From contig JARKIF010000015.1 in the NCBI GenBank assembly GCA_029378245.1, positions 930,001 through 994,000 of the forward strand: 64,000 nucleotides of DNA, in the 5' to 3' direction. Below the pieces are notes generated by a model. That model did not search any database. It saw only the letters and a list, made by a program, of their open reading frames with translations, and was not told the origin of the DNA. Positions within the stretch are counted from its first letter, which is position 1. Each line of letters begins with the position of its first letter. Below, piece after piece: positions 10,350-22,036 of the stretch. Made by a program: the position numbers and the translations under genes. This DNA comes from Roridomyces roridus (taxonomy: Eukaryota; Basidiomycota; Agaricomycetes; Agaricales; Mycenaceae).

Positions 10350-10945
10350 AAATGACACCACCTGGAACACAAAAAATGCACCACTTAGGGTGTTCGGAGA
10401 AAAAGACGCAACCTTCGGAGTTAAGAAATTTGAGGGACATGACAGATGCCGTGGCACATGCCAGGACATCAATCATTGATGATTTCCACCAGACGGCAAT
10501 GTCTCGGCTGCTACATTGCCGGAATCCACCAAGACTATAGATGTAGACCCACAGCAAGGTTCATTCAATTCTTGATGCTCTGCTGCCACCGAGAACCCTA
10601 CTGTTGGATCAAAGGATATCTATCTGGAGCTCAGTCCCTTGGTTCAACATTGAAGGCTGGCAGAGTGCGGATTAGCGGTACTTAATGATGAAGCTGCAAG
10701 ATGAAATACTTACCATGGCCATCAGCCAGATCTGAGATGGCTGATGGAGCAGTTTGCCGTTGATTTTGTTATCATTCGGCAGCCCATCACATCAGTTTGC
10801 GTCGGCGAGACAAGCTGACAGTGGTGGTTTCCAAGTGGCTTCAAATCTCAAGTGGTGGCACTTGTTTTCCAAGTGGTGCTCTTTTCTCATGATTCAGCTA
10901 GGTGGTGCTTTTTTTTCTATGTGAGTCCTTTGGTGGTGTTGCAAA
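10350..10945. mobile_element. Possible second TIR element next to element A
   Basis: Immediately after A the sequence reads ACACCACCTGGAACACA then GCACCACTTAG. The inverted 3' side near 10870-10940 reads ACACCACCAAAGGACTCACA then GCACCACCTAG. These look like imperfect terminal inverted repeats of a roughly 590-bp element. I find no clear target duplication and no coding capacity. Confidence 0.3.
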
Positions 10946-11350
10946 TAATTTTGCTACACGTATCCTTCCATACACGCACCACCAGATAAATTAAACCATC
11001 TTCATTATTAAAACTGGGCACCTACACTAGGATACACAGGGATACAATACAGGAACAGTCCAGTGTACAACAAAAGCAAACTAACTAAAGGACTATGGCA
11101 CAAAATTGAAATACATATATGCATGGAATCAACACGTTACAAATGCAGCAGGGAACTTGAAATGTCCGCAGTCATGCAGCCTGTGCTTGGGAATCTTGGG
11201 ATGGATTCAGGCTTTGCAGAGACTCGTGGCAATGTTGGGTATGAATCAGTTAGTAACGCAGGGAAACAGAATAAGAACTCGTGCCAGTTCGTGGAGATGG
11301 AAGCAAGAAAATGTTGACGAACTTGACATAGTAGGGTGCTTGCTCAATAC
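10946..11350. other. Intergenic region, no gene seen
   Basis: Only short motif-free ORFs. This is the 3' flank of the minus-strand gene that follows. Confidence 0.4.
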
Positions 11351-12068
11351 TCACGGCTGGGGCGGGGGCGGGGCACCTGCATAAGAGTACGGCAAGTTCG
11401 TACCGGGATCATGGTAAGGGGCACCTGCATAAGAGTACGGCAAGTTCGTACTGGGGTCATGGTAAGGTGCCGTGTTGTACCCCTGCCCGTCTTGGTACTG
11501 GGTGGGGCCGCCCTGGGGGGGCGGGCCGGGAGGATAAGAGTACGACATTTGCGTACCGGCATCATAGTACGGGCCCATGTTGTAGCCCGGCCCCCCCTGG
11601 TACGCGGGTTGCGGGTGAGAGTACGGCGATTGCATACCGGGATCATGGTAAGGTGCCATGTTGTAGCCCGACCCGCCCTGGTATTGGGACGGGCCGCTCT
11701 GGGGCGCGGGAGGTGGATAAGACAACGGCAATTGCGTAGCCATGTTGATGCTCGGGCCATATTGCCCGAGCTGTTGGCTAGGATGATGAGGTGGCGCCTG
11801 CATGGCTGGAGCGCGGCGAGCGCCTCGCCCATGATGTACAAGGTGGTCCGGATGCGTAGGCCGCGGAGGCGGGCGGGGCCTTGGCCTAGTTGTGAAAATA
11901 CAATCCAACCCCGAGTTCTCACATAACATACAGTTATCGGCGGTTGAATGGCGTTTGAAACACTGAGAAGCGGTGGAGTGGGCGAAGGTACCTATTTTCA
12001 AAAGTCAATTGGACACGCACAGCGAGCTTTTTCCGACGGCATCGATCACAAGGGTTGCGGTTTCGCAT
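11351..12068 (-). CDS. Zn(II)2Cys6 protein with Pro/Tyr/Gly-rich repeat tail
   Basis: Exon 1 (12068-12021, 16 codons) ends with CDRCRRKKLA. A 58-nt GT-AG intron (12020-11963) follows, and exon 2 opens with the third cysteine. Spliced, the cluster is C-x2-C-x6-C-x9-C-x2-C-x6-C (residues 7-37), a canonical fungal binuclear zinc cluster. The two flanking frames disagree unless spliced, which supports the intron. After a proline/arginine linker, the remaining 150 or so residues are repeats around GYNMAPYHDPG and YSYP. They end with two near-identical 16-residue units (APYHDPGTNLPYSYAG) encoded by a 48-bp tandem repeat at about 11380-11475. Total length is 219 aa, far shorter than typical Zn2Cys6 activators, with no middle homology region. 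A TATA box lies 63 bp upstream of the ATG. A short DNA-binding regulator with a disordered tail is the best reading. Confidence 0.7.
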
Positions 12069-12130
12069 TGACTGGGGTTCAGAGGCAGAAGACATTATTG
12101 TTTACTGCCGTTCCATGTCCTTGGACGCCC

Positions 12131-12137
12131 TTATATA
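12131..12137 (-). promoter_or_regulatory. TATA box of the Zn2Cys6 gene
   Basis: On the minus strand the sequence reads TATATAAGGG, 63 bp upstream of the ATG at 12068. It supports that start and the short first exon. Confidence 0.5.
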
Positions 12138-12583
12138 CTCTAATGTGCCCCGTACCGAGTCACTTGGACCTAGTCAAGCCCAAGTCAGGACTGGTCATTG
12201 GGTTCTGTTAAAATAAGAAGTGGTCAGTCATATTCATACGCCGCAGCAATGTGATGCAAAAAAAAAACTGCGGAACTAAGCTCAAGTTTGATTCAGAAGC
12301 CCCGCCCCCGAGAATCCGTCGGTGGTGAATCGTGATCAATTATCGGTAATGCAAATCGAACAACGACAGAATACTTACGATGTGGAATGCAAATGGAGTG
12401 GAAGAAATCCAAACAGATGCAGAGTCATCGTGGACCCACAACTATCGGAAATCACTTTCATTTTTTGTTATTTATGGGCTTCAGTTACTCACGCAGAGAG
12501 TCGAGAGGAGTCAGGAATGACTTCATTGGGCTGCGGCGATAGTCAAACGGAGTCTTGCGGTGGGTGTCTTCTCCCGTGGAACG

Positions 12584-12910
12584 ATGTTGAGGGCCTGGAC
12601 GCAACACCGTATGACTGTTTCCCGTGGTCAAAAGCATCGACTCGACGACGAGACGGCGTTTGACGACCTTCCTGAGGATGAGATGTCCGACACGGAGGAA
12701 AATTTTGCTGCCCCCGTCGTTGTCTCGCGGGAGCATTGCCCTGAGCTTCGAACTGGGAATATCGTTGATAAGGCGTGCATGCGGCTACGCGTGAAATACA
12801 CCAATTTTCGCTCTTTTATCAAAGACTTATTACGTCTCCGAGCATATGAGGCTACAGAGGGTATACGTTCTCCTCGGGACGGTATATTAAACCCTAAATG
12901 GTCGCTCTAG
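12584..12910 (+). CDS. Hypothetical protein, weakly supported
   Basis: An open frame from ATG 12584 encodes about 108 aa with an acidic stretch (DDLPEDEMSDTEENF) and a basic, leucine-rich end. The acidic composition looks less random than the surrounding ORFs, and an AG splice-acceptor-like tract lies upstream at 12495. I recognise no domain and no paralogue in the window. It could be the last exon of a gene I cannot model. Confidence 0.2.
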   Translation: MLRAWTQHRMTVSRGQKHRLDDETAFDDLPEDEMSDTEENFAAPVVVSREHCPELRTGNIVDKACMRLRVKYTNFRSFIKDLLRLRAYEATEGIRSPRDGILNPKWSL

Positions 12911-14228
12911 GAAACGGCTGACAGCCGCGTACTATTGCACCAAGGGTGACTAAGAGAAACCATCAAGCCTTTTCGCTGGCTGCCATGAAACTGACTCTCG
13001 GGTCAACCTCTATACCAATTCCACGGGCAGTCTTCACTATCCGGGGAACCATGATTTGGAATTGGAAATGATCGAGGCTCCTCCCGGGAGTCCGCTGATC
13101 AATGATATCATAGATGATCGGTCGATCACTCTGAATTTGAACGGAATTGAAAGAAACGAGCACCGTACAGCCACTAGATAGTGTGGACATGGCGGGATGT
13201 GAAATGCCATCCTCCGGGCAGAGCCATTATCAAAGCCTATCTCGCGGGAGTTTAATAAACTACCCCCGGGTTGGTAGCTAGGTTTCCCGGAGGTGCCGTT
13301 CCCGAGCCGCCTTAGTGCCGACATGACAGTTTGACATCCGTCACCGGGAATCTCTCCCGCTGATGAATTGAAACCAGATAGAACACCGGCGTGGTTCCCG
13401 GCAACCAGCGGGAACACATTGGCAGATGCCGATGGCCGGCCGAATGTGCTGACTGAGGTTGCGAGCACGCAATCTGTCGCAATTGATGTCCCGCAGGACC
13501 ATTTCCCTAATAAGTGCCTAGGGTCACTCGGAACACCTCCCGGGAAGATGCGACGTGTCATCCGCACGCAATTATACCATATTTATCAGTGCCCGCAAAA
13601 TGTATATAAGCCGCAGTAGTTTACCGTGTACAGTAGTAGACCCGACCGCTCTCTTAGGAGGCAACTGGACGATCACTCAGAATTTATTGATTGGATTTGA
13701 ATTACACTTGAAATCGAAGCTTCCTCCGGGACTTCACCTTAGAATCCGAATAGAAAGCTTGCTTGCATTCCCCCCTGTCTGTCTTGCGTGGTTGACCTTT
13801 GGTCCCCGGGACTTGAAACTTGAAACTTGAATACTTGCAAGCTTGATCTTGTGTGGTTGACCTCGCGTCCCCGAGATCCCCGAATCCATTGATAACCCTC
13901 TTTGCGGGAAGACTACTCAGGCTTACCTGTTACTTTGAATTGAACATCCCGCTCCCGCGGAATTGATATTTGCACATTGGTCTTGACGGACGATACGCCT
14001 GTCCTACCACCCCGAACACACACACGAGAAGTATTGATTTGAAGTTGTGAGATTTGGATTAAAGATTTGTTAGTTGTTGGTTTGAGATTACTCGCCTTCA
14101 GCTCGTACTTATTTTGAGTCTTGATTTCACGGCTGCACGTCGGTGCACCGTTTCATCGTCGAGGTGAGTTGTTACTGTTGTGCATCATATGAACCTCAAA
14201 TCCATCGTTCTAACTTCTCGGTATATAG
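12911..14228. other. Non-coding region with short CCCGGG-rich repeats
   Basis: No gene is supported. CCCGGG and CCGGGA words recur between 13070 and 13960, and TGTGGTTGACCT-type words are duplicated (13785 and 13850), suggesting decayed repeat DNA. Confidence 0.35.
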
Positions 14229-14492
14229 GTGTTCATTTACCAGCTCGCCGCAGACCGGAACCAAATCCCCCCTTCCCTCGAGGTCTTTCATCTCGATATA
14301 ACCAATGTCCCATTGGAGATTGGAGCCATTCCACAGCATCGACTGATCGCTGCTCTCTCCTACAGAAGTCCAGATTTGTATGAAATTCAAGTGGGATGTC
14401 CGAGTAATGTGTGGAGGCGTTCGGCAGGAGGGGACTCGGTGTGGCGGAAGTGTGATGGCAAATCGAGAATTCGCTTGGTTCAAGTGGGTTAG
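14229..14492 (+). pseudogene. C-terminal exon fragment, duplicated at 36880-37010
   Basis: The frame contains IPPSLEVFHLDITNVPLEIG and SPDLYEIQVGCPSNVWRRSAG, the style of the C-terminus of agaricomycete F-box/leucine-rich proteins. The segment DLYxxxVGCPSNxWxRSAGxxSxWRK recurs on the minus strand at about 36880-37010. No upstream F-box exon is attached here. Both copies sit just beyond the 3' end of an orphan-family gene, so they belong to one duplicated block. Confidence 0.4.
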
Positions 14493-14638
14493 CTGGAATG
14501 AACCCAACAGTCGCGTTTTTCAGGTGGGGATCTCCGATCTCATGATCATTTCATTTTGTTGTGCTCACTCATTCCCCGATGTAAACTCGCAAAGAATTAA
14601 TTATAGGATTAACCGTATGAATCCGTACACCTATTTAT

Positions 14639-15468
14639 CTATTTAACTTGCGTCGTCACGATCGCAATCCAAGAGTTTTCGGACTTTGTCCTCGGCGCCC
14701 TGAAAGTCACAAGTCGAGCCTGGCCGAGGTCAGCAGTGGGTATCGAGTTGATGAACGCAATGGCGACAGAATAGGCGATGCGAAACCGCGTGCAGGGCTG
14801 GTGCTCGCAATGGTTGATGCCAGGGATGTGGGCGGGGCCGGAGACTGTCCTGCCGTCGACCTACGCGGGATAAATCAAATATTCGGTGGAAATTGGGATG
14901 AGGGAGAACGTACGACGAGGATGTATGGAATCTCCATCGCCGGGGAGCTCTTGAGCAGGTGGGTGTACAAGGTTGGCTCGTCTGGGTTCTGCATTGCTTC
15001 TCCTCCCAAGCGGATAATGTCGGCGAGGTTGATGCCGTCAGTGCCCGTGCGTTCTCCAGGACGGGCGAAGGAAATGAACGCGGGCATTTGACGGAGGTCG
15101 GGACAGTGGATGGGGTAATAGGAGACGCAGTCGCACCATTTCGGTCGGAAACCCTTGATGAAGCGGATGACTGAAGACGGCACGTCGACGACGGTGCCGG
15201 TGCCGGGAGCCTGCCATTGGGGAGCCCAGCGCACTTTGTAGGCCGGTGGGCCTGGGTGACGTATGAGTGTGTCTGCAGCAGGGGCCATGCTCTGTGGAAC
15301 GACGGTTGTGCGTTGGGCAACCTGCTGCGACTGGAGATGTGCGCGCCAGGCTGCGTATCCCTAAGATATACGGTTATGGAGTGTCCAACCTCGGAGAACA
15401 GTCAAACGTACGGGATTGTGTTGGTCGACGGCGTCCAACAAGATTCCGATTGGGGGTAGGTTGTTCAT
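14639..15468 (-). CDS. Orphan-family protein, copy 1 (intact)
   Basis: Three exons (15468-15412, 15360-14914, 14860-14639) join in phase through introns of 51 and 53 nt and end at TAG 14639. The product is about 241 aa. Exon 1 encodes MNNLPPIGILLDAVDQHNP. Conserved blocks shared with the paralogue at 35934-36744 are GYxxWRA at the start of exon 2, SYYPIHCPDLRQMPAFISF, INLADIIRLGGEAMQ, PAMEIPYILV at the exon 2 end, and HCEHQPCTRFRIAYSVAIAF in exon 3. Both intron positions are identical in the two copies. There is no signal peptide, membrane segment or domain I recognise. The conserved His and Cys residues (CDC, HC, HCEHQPC) are suggestive but not diagnostic. I cannot assign a function. Confidence 0.75.
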
Positions 15469-16157
15469 ATTGGTGGAAGCGAAGGGGAGAGATTGAGTTG
15501 GTTGAGAAGGTGAAGACCCACCCAGCGCCTTAAATACGGCATGATGACTACCTGCGCTTGGACCGTGCAATAAGGGTGTGCCCCAAAGCGCACAATAGCG
15601 CTGGTCCAGTGCGGGGCATAGACCTGCGCTCACACCGGTTGAAAAGTTTGAACAAGGGCGAGGGTCAAAGCTATATCAAAGCGTACATGATACTACATAT
15701 GTATGTATGCATTGTTGGCTTGAAGAGGCAAGTTAGGCAATTTCCTTTGGCATTGAAGTTGTGGAATGACTTGGGTCTTGCCGGTTCCGTTCCGGCCGGC
15801 AGCCGAACGATGTGAGAATGCATATATTTGAAAATTGAGACGCTAGACGCCCTCAGGGAATCTGGAGTCTTGACCAGAAAGTGTCCTCCCGATGAATCAA
15901 TGGTCCAGCATCGTAGACCAGCGAATCGCGGAGCGAGATGGTGGTGGTGCGGAAGAAAGAGGCGATGAGGCTGTGCCTGCCAATCATTGATGGATAATGC
16001 CGAGCGAACAATAATTACCGTGACGCTGCCGTTAAAAAAAGTCGACTCTCTTAGCTTTAAGCTTTATGGCTAGCAGCCCCCACCCCTCTGGTCAATTTGA
16101 TACACACGGGTTCTTCCTCTCAAAACTGGTGGCTGAGCTCAGGTATCGTTTTGTAAT
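15469..16157. other. Intergenic region, no gene seen
   Basis: This is the shared 5' flank of two divergently transcribed genes. I see no additional coding sequence. Confidence 0.4.
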
Positions 16158-17093
16158 ATGCCGTTAACAACAATCAGCCTGCCCCGACGTCGTGAGAACC
16201 TCTCTTCTTCCACTCTCACCGCCATGTCACCCAGATCCAAAGCATCCAAAGCGGTCGACGTGTTTGTCGATTCAGATTCGTCCGACGAGGAGGACCGCCG
16301 CGCGCAAAAGAAGCTGCTCAAGATTCAAGAGGAGCGTCGCAAGTTGGAGGAGGCAGAGGAGCGGATTGCCAAGGAGCAAGCGGAGCGGAAGAGGGCCAGG
16401 GAGAGGAGGAAGAGGGAGGAGGAGGAGCGCCGCATGAAGGAGGAGGAAGAGAAGCGCGTCGAGGTGCGAATGGAGGTGGAGAGTCTCATTTCGGATGCCC
16501 TGGCACGTCGCGTGGCTGGGAGTGATGAGCCTTCCGTACGGGAGGATCTCTTCGCCGAAGGCTCGCATACGTTGTCTGAGCCCGTACTCCGACAGTTGGC
16601 AGTGTACGCTCAAGCCGGGCGTTCTCAAATTTCCAAACCCGCGTCGAAGGTAGCCAAAAGTGGAGAAAAACAGGGCGCAGGGGGAAGGATCACACGGGGT
16701 GAACGTAACCCGGATCGTGAGTGGTTACCTGTCATTTAAATTTCATCTTTCACCCAATTTTTTTCAGCCTGCGACAGTTGCAAAACACGGGGCTCTACTT
16801 GCCACAAGCAACGTTTTGCCAAGCGGCCCAGCCCGTCGTGCTACGAGTGCCAGCGCAAGCATAGCTCGTGCTCGCTTAGCGGCGTCCCCCCTCGGCGCAC
16901 TGGGTCTCGGGCTGCCGACCTCGGCAGGATGAAGAGCCGCCTTGATGACATAGAGCTCACTCTTGATCGCCGTGACAAAGAGGAACGCACCAAGGCCAGC
17001 AATAGTAGGCGGACTCGGCCGGTGTCGGACTCTGACGAAGAATTCGAAGAGGTCAAGCAACCTCCCCGCAAACGCGTTGCTCTATCGTCGTAG
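16158..17093 (+). CDS. Coiled-coil protein with C-terminal Zn2Cys6-type cluster
   Basis: Exon 1 is 16158-16716 and exon 2 is 16768-17093, separated by a 51-nt GT-AG intron; the product is 294 aa. An in-frame ATG at 16224 (MSPRSKASKAV) may be the true start. Residues 40-120 are a highly charged Glu/Arg/Lys coiled coil (EERRKLEEAEERIAKEQAER and similar). Exon 2 carries C-x2-C-x6-C-x12-C-x2-C-x6-C (CDSCKTRGSTC through CYECQRKHSSC, residues 188-221), which fits a binuclear zinc cluster placed near the C-terminus rather than the usual N-terminus. The last 70 residues are basic with an acidic patch (SDSDEEFEE) and end KRVALSS. It is probably nuclear. The coiled coil suggests dimerisation before the zinc cluster. 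Two Zn2Cys6-type genes occur in this window. Confidence 0.75.
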
Positions 17094-17270
17094 GCCGGGT
17101 AGATGCTACTGTTTGACAAATCTGATGTTTTCCTTGCTACTTCAAATGAAGGCAAGCTGTCTGAATGCCGAGACAATCGGCAATAAGTCAGGGTTTAGGG
17201 GTATTTGACTTGCTTCCGCCCACCACGATCCCCTCCTGTTCCCTCCCTCACTCTCGTAGCGTCTCTCACC

Positions 17271-18788
17271 ATGGATCTGACCCTACTGTTGTCAAGCAAC
17301 TCTCCTCCCACCGAGCCTCAGGCCGAAGAAGTCCGCCTTCGCATTCGAGACATTAAGAGTCTGAAATCAAAGGCGGACGTGGAGAGAGTACAAATTACCG
17401 GCGAAATTGAAGCTCTCACGAGGCGTTTGGATGCCGCTTCTCTCCAATCCGCCACACTCCAGGAGCAGATCACTTCTCTTGGGGGGATTGTCTCACCTCT
17501 TCGCTCCTTTCCTGCAGAACTCCTATCCACCATATTCGAGTTCTCTCTCGCTTCTGCTCTCGACGACAACTCCTTCTCGTATCGCAGCGACAATGCTCTT
17601 CAGCCACCGAATCTCTTTGGTCGCGTTTGCTCTCGCTGGCGGGCTGTCGCACTGGGCACTCCACAGTTATGGCGCGCCATCGAGCTACCGAATCTGAGGA
17701 AGCCCCTCCACGGTGGACACATCATAACAATGGTCGAACGATCCCGCCCTTGCCTCTTGCGTCTCAACATCTCCATACACTCCGAGAAGGCCTTGGGGAC
17801 ACCCCTTGCTTCAATATGGTCGTTTTCCGGCCGATTGCAATCCCTGACCGTTCGGGCCATGTCCGTGCACCTCCAGCCCTTGGTCGGGATGATCAGTGAC
17901 ATGTTTCCCGTACTGGAGACCTTGGTCCTCAATGTCGATGACTACTATAGAGGCCCGCCGGATGAGCAAGCCGGCGGGATCATCGATGCTTTCCGTACAG
18001 CGCCGCTCTTGACATCGGTCGACCTCTCGGGATTGAACCAGCTCGTGTCTGAGGATCGCTTGCCGTGGAGTCAACTAACTGAGCTTCACTTGCGAACCAA
18101 GCATATGCAAAAACTCCGCCAGATCATACGCCTGTGCGGTCAACTTGAGACCTGCAATGTCTGGCGGTCCGATAATGCCCCGTGTAATCGTGAAGACGTC
18201 CCGCACTGCGCGCTTCCCAAGTTAAGCTACATCGCTCTGACGTCCTTCGACGTGGGCTGGTTCCTCAAGGCACTGTCGTTTCCGGGACTGCGTCGGATTT
18301 CCCTCCGAGGACACGGGGAAATACAGGGGCTCGTCGAGTTGTACGACCGTGCCCAGTTCGAGCTTGACGCACTCGAGCTTAGCGGGCACAGCCCGCCAAG
18401 CTACAAGGCCCAGGAATTGGTCCCACTTTTCCGCCGCACCACGAATCTGGGTACGCTCCGCTTGCACAGGGGTATTCTGGCGGACAGGGATCTTTGGGCA
18501 GTGCTGACATACTCGAAGGAGCATGGTACGCTGCTGCCCAACTTGGAGGAGCTGACGGTCTCGGAGTATGATCTCAAGCATATCAGCACTTTTGCTGCGA
18601 TGCTCGAGTCCCGCTGGTGGCCTCAAGACTCGGAATTCGAGGAATCAAATGCCAACAACTTTCGCCCTATGGCGCGAATCAAACGGGTGGCGGTCGATGG
18701 GGAATGGGTGGGTGATTTGCGCACAAGGCTCCATGATGCATTGGGTGAATGTGTCCATCGGTATGAGGTGTCGGATCCAGACTTTTAG
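17271..18788 (+). CDS. F-box protein with N-terminal coiled coil (intact copy)
   Basis: The single-exon gene encodes 505 aa from the ATG of MDLTLLLSSN. Residues 15-72 form a coiled coil (RLRIRDIKSLKSKADVER onward). The F-box follows at 75-134 (PLRSFPAELLSTIFEFSLA, then VCSRWRAVALGTPQLW), and the rest is a leucine-rich fold with repeated LxxLxL strands to the C-terminus. F-box proteins link substrates to the SKP1-CUL1 ubiquitin ligase; mushroom genomes carry hundreds of this coiled-coil form, mostly of unknown target. An inverted, frameshifted near-copy is at 7789-9299 and a more divergent intact relative at 33253-34749. Confidence 0.85.
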   Translation: MDLTLLLSSNSPPTEPQAEEVRLRIRDIKSLKSKADVERVQITGEIEALTRRLDAASLQSATLQEQITSLGGIVSPLRSFPAELLSTIFEFSLASALDDNSFSYRSDNALQPPNLFGRVCSRWRAVALGTPQLWRAIELPNLRKPLHGGHIITMVERSRPCLLRLNISIHSEKALGTPLASIWSFSGRLQSLTVRAMSVHLQPLVGMISDMFPVLETLVLNVDDYYRGPPDEQAGGIIDAFRTAPLLTSVDLSGLNQLVSEDRLPWSQLTELHLRTKHMQKLRQIIRLCGQLETCNVWRSDNAPCNREDVPHCALPKLSYIALTSFDVGWFLKALSFPGLRRISLRGHGEIQGLVELYDRAQFELDALELSGHSPPSYKAQELVPLFRRTTNLGTLRLHRGILADRDLWAVLTYSKEHGTLLPNLEELTVSEYDLKHISTFAAMLESRWWPQDSEFEESNANNFRPMARIKRVAVDGEWVGDLRTRLHDALGECVHRYEVSDPDF

Positions 18789-19674
18789 TTCGATGTTGTC
18801 AACCTCTCATATATATTGCACCTACTTGGTTTGCATTTTGTCAGCCTGTGGCGACGGACGGGAGTAAGTAAGGACGGATCGGCACCACTGCTGCGCGGAT
18901 TCCGAGTCTTAAAAATTTATTTTTAAGCTCGGTCTTATCGGCCCGTTTTCCGCCAAAGTGGGGTCCAATTTTTCCTCGATGACATCTTTGACTAGTAATT
19001 TCCTTTTACTAAGCCTTGAACATGGATCGGTTGGCTTCTCCGCCGGCCAATGGGGCCGATGGGTTGCGATCTTCACCGGCGGTTAACGGCGGCGAAACGG
19101 CAACCCGCCAACTCCAGCCGTTGACAGCTCCGTTGACAGCGGCTGCGCGCCTCTTGCTTCAGACCACCACACATCTAAATCCTGATTCCCAATATCTGTT
19201 CCTGTGAGTCTCCAGGCAACGAACTCGCGCTATTCTTGACTTTCTAATCTGGAGACTGGCCCAGTGGCCGCTTTCGAATCCCCGGTCTCACTGTGTTCCT
19301 GAACTTGCTTTGATCTCGCCATCACTGCGCTGCCGGACTCTCAACTTTCTCTGTCTTTGTGTGTATTGTCACGTCCTTGTCATTCAAAATTACCTCGCTG
19401 CTACAATACCTTGGGCCTTCCCTCTCGTCTCCACACCCCCAGACTCGGATTGCCATGCGCTAGCAATGGCCCATAAAAGCAGGTCGAGAAGAGACCGCTT
19501 TGAAAAGCCGAGTGTGAACCAGATGAGTGTCCGAATGTGAATGAACGGAAAGAACTTGTAAAGCTAATGGCCATTTGGGACGAATTGTCAACACAAAATT
19601 TGCCCACGAAGAGCATTCATGTAGCGTCCTATTGAATTGACAGCTGTATTTTGGTGATACATTTTTGGGTCTTG
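18789..19674. other. Intergenic region with one small ORF
   Basis: An ATG at 19021 opens a 62-aa frame (MDRLASPPANGADG onward) with no homology I recognise. Otherwise nothing is seen. A palindromic AT stretch (TTAAAAATTTATTTTTAA) is at 18909-18926. Confidence 0.3.
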
Positions 19675-21902
19675 TCAAAATAATCGAAGAAGAGATCGCG
19701 CTACATACGTATGTGGTCGAATACCACGAATCCTTCCCTCGTCCCCTTCGACGGGGGCACACAGTAACCGGCTGGGAGTCAGGTCATCAGGTCGATCCAA
19801 CCATGTCAAGTCTTGATCCTTGACGATTGCGTCGATCCTATCCGTAACCGCAGACACATTACCCAACTGCGCCACATCCACCACTCCCGGCGGAACGTCC
19901 CCCGACTTGGCCAGCGCCACCAATGCCTCTCTGAGTCCCCTGGGCTTCGGGATGGCGAACAGGTGTGTCGCCCTGCGCTTGTCCACGATAGCGCAGAGAA
20001 TGACTATGAGCTGAAGATGGTTCTGCCCCCGAGGGGCCGCTGCGCGAGCCGTCTGATCGTCCCACATCGGGCCAAAAATTTCACGTCCGACTGCGAGATT
20101 ACGGTCAGTTAACCCGCCCACCGCGACTCCACCGCCGTCAAAGTTGAGGAAGGTGACAAATGGCAGTGGCTGATCGGGATGCTTCAGCATATATGAGAAC
20201 TCCTCGAGGAGTATAAACGGCATGCTGTTGTGGTAGGTCGCGAATGTGACCGTGCGGAAGAAAGACTCGTCTCTAGATGACTGCATCGTGATCATGTCGG
20301 GAGATTCTAGAAACGCACAGTCAGTAAAGGCGAGCAATGATGACGGGTTGGGTGACTGGCGCAGAAAGTGAGTACGGATCCTGGCGCACGCATGTTTGTG
20401 ACCTCGACGCCAATCGAGCCGCTGACACCCGGCGGAGCAGTAGAAAACGGTCGCACAACGAGAACAACACTTCAAGTCATGTTTGCCAGACAGTAAACCA
20501 CACTGGGAGCGAGCGCTTAGAAGGAAGACCGGGAATTAAAATGTTGAATGAACGTACCTCAATGTTATCGCAGGCGCGCGTCGGAGGTAAACTAGGCGCA
20601 CGATGAATTTTGAGGGTGTTGAGCATCTCATTCACAATATCATGAAACATTGTCCATGTTTCCCAGACCGGAGAGCGGCTCGCCAGAGTAACGTCCATCG
20701 TCGCATCAACCTCGACGATGGCCGATCGAAGTCGCGCCAGGACAGAGCGGTACGGCAAATACGCGCAGAGAAGGTTCATTAAGGCGAAATCAAGAAAGCT
20801 CGCGGGGATCAATAGCGGGTTTTGCAGAGCGGAAGCGATAAGCTGAAGGAATCCCGCTTTGACGGCCTCGACAATCAGCTCCTCAGATGGAACGCGCAGG
20901 ATGTTCGCCATTAGCGTACGGTAAGCCTCTTCGAGTGCGTACTCTGTCGGGAGAGAATGCGAGGCAATTCTTCGTAGCATTAGCACCACCGCGCACACCC
21001 ACCCTCGATCATAAAGTACGTGGGGAAACTCTGGTCGCATATCCATCGTTAGGGCCATGAGGCTGAAAGCGCCTTCCATCAGACGCAGAGAATTTTTTAC
21101 GTTGTCGCTGGCGAGGTTGGTGAAGAAGTCAACGAGGACATCTGCAAAATGCACGAGGTTGCCTCCGCATCCCTCGATAAGTTCGTTGAGGTGCTCGGGA
21201 TTTGTGAGATCGAGTCCATAATGGATCAAGTCGAGGATATCATCGCGGGCACCGTCGGCACATCTCTGGTCGGACTTTCGGGAGAGGAGGACCCACACCC
21301 GGGCTACCAGCTGTCGAAACCCCGGCGTTGCATTGATCGTCTGCGCAGTGGCATCGCAATTTCTATGAATCCTGGCAAAGAGCGAGATGAAGGTGAGAAG
21401 AAACTGAAATCAGAGACGATCAGCCGTACGAAGCTGTGAAGGGTGCATTGGCCTACCCCCTGGCGTGTAGTATACGGCAGACAATAATTGTGTCTTATGA
21501 CGAGCAATGACCACCTCCAGAGCCGGGGCCATAGGTCAGGGTAGCATCCCTTCGGTATGTCTGATAGCACCAAGATATGTTCCATGGCCAGAAACACGTC
21601 AAAGAGATGCAGGGCGTCCGCGCGGGTGGTTATGAAATCCAGACGCTCAAAGCGTTCGGCTTGTATTGGATCGAGCTGGCCGTAACAAGCGGGGAGGATA
21701 GTGGGGGAATGCGCAAACGAAGGAGGGAGATCTTTAACGAGTTTCGTGAAGTCTTTGAGAGAGCCCTTCGCAGCTGCGACTGCGGTCCTCTTCGAAGACG
21801 CCGGACATGAGAGACGCACTCGGATCGAACAGAAAGATGTGCCCGTACCCGAAGAGAGAAGGGGAGAGAGTTCAGTGCGGCCGGGCTGAGGCTGGGGTGC
21901 AT
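19675..21902 (-). CDS. MYND-type zinc finger protein (intact copy)
   Basis: Four exons (21902-21849, 21789-21457, 21403-20558, 20502-19675) join in phase through introns of 59, 53 and 55 nt, giving 686 aa. Exon 1 is MHPSLSPAALNSLPFSLR. The long middle is alpha-helical (LWPRLWRWSLLVIRHNY, LLMEGAFSLMALTMD). The MYND finger spans the last splice site, from RACDNIE in exon 3 into exon 4: CG..., then CCSRC, FYCSAGC and HKHAC (residues about 407-450). MYND fingers mediate protein interaction and are greatly expanded in agaricomycetes; the function here is unknown. A damaged paralogue at 37255-39319 shares all three intron positions. Confidence 0.8.
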
Positions 21903-22036
21903 CCTCGGCCCAGGATGTCGGGGTAGAGGCAAGATGATGGCGGAAGCAAAAAAGATGGCCTGATGTTTGGCGATTTCTCGTGGGAACTCCGCGCTGACAC
22001 GCATCAAAGAACAAACAAACAAAGGGTTGCTGCTTA

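Noticed and set aside
11336..11926. Long plus-strand ORF rich in Arg/Val over the Zn2Cys6 gene
   Set aside because: It is the antisense shadow of the tandem Tyr/Pro repeat; the minus strand has a TATA box, a zinc cluster and a coherent intron.
16272..16628. Leucine-rich 118-aa minus-strand ORF
   Set aside because: It is the antisense of the Glu/Arg-rich coiled coil in the plus-strand gene; leucine runs are the expected complement of GAG codons.
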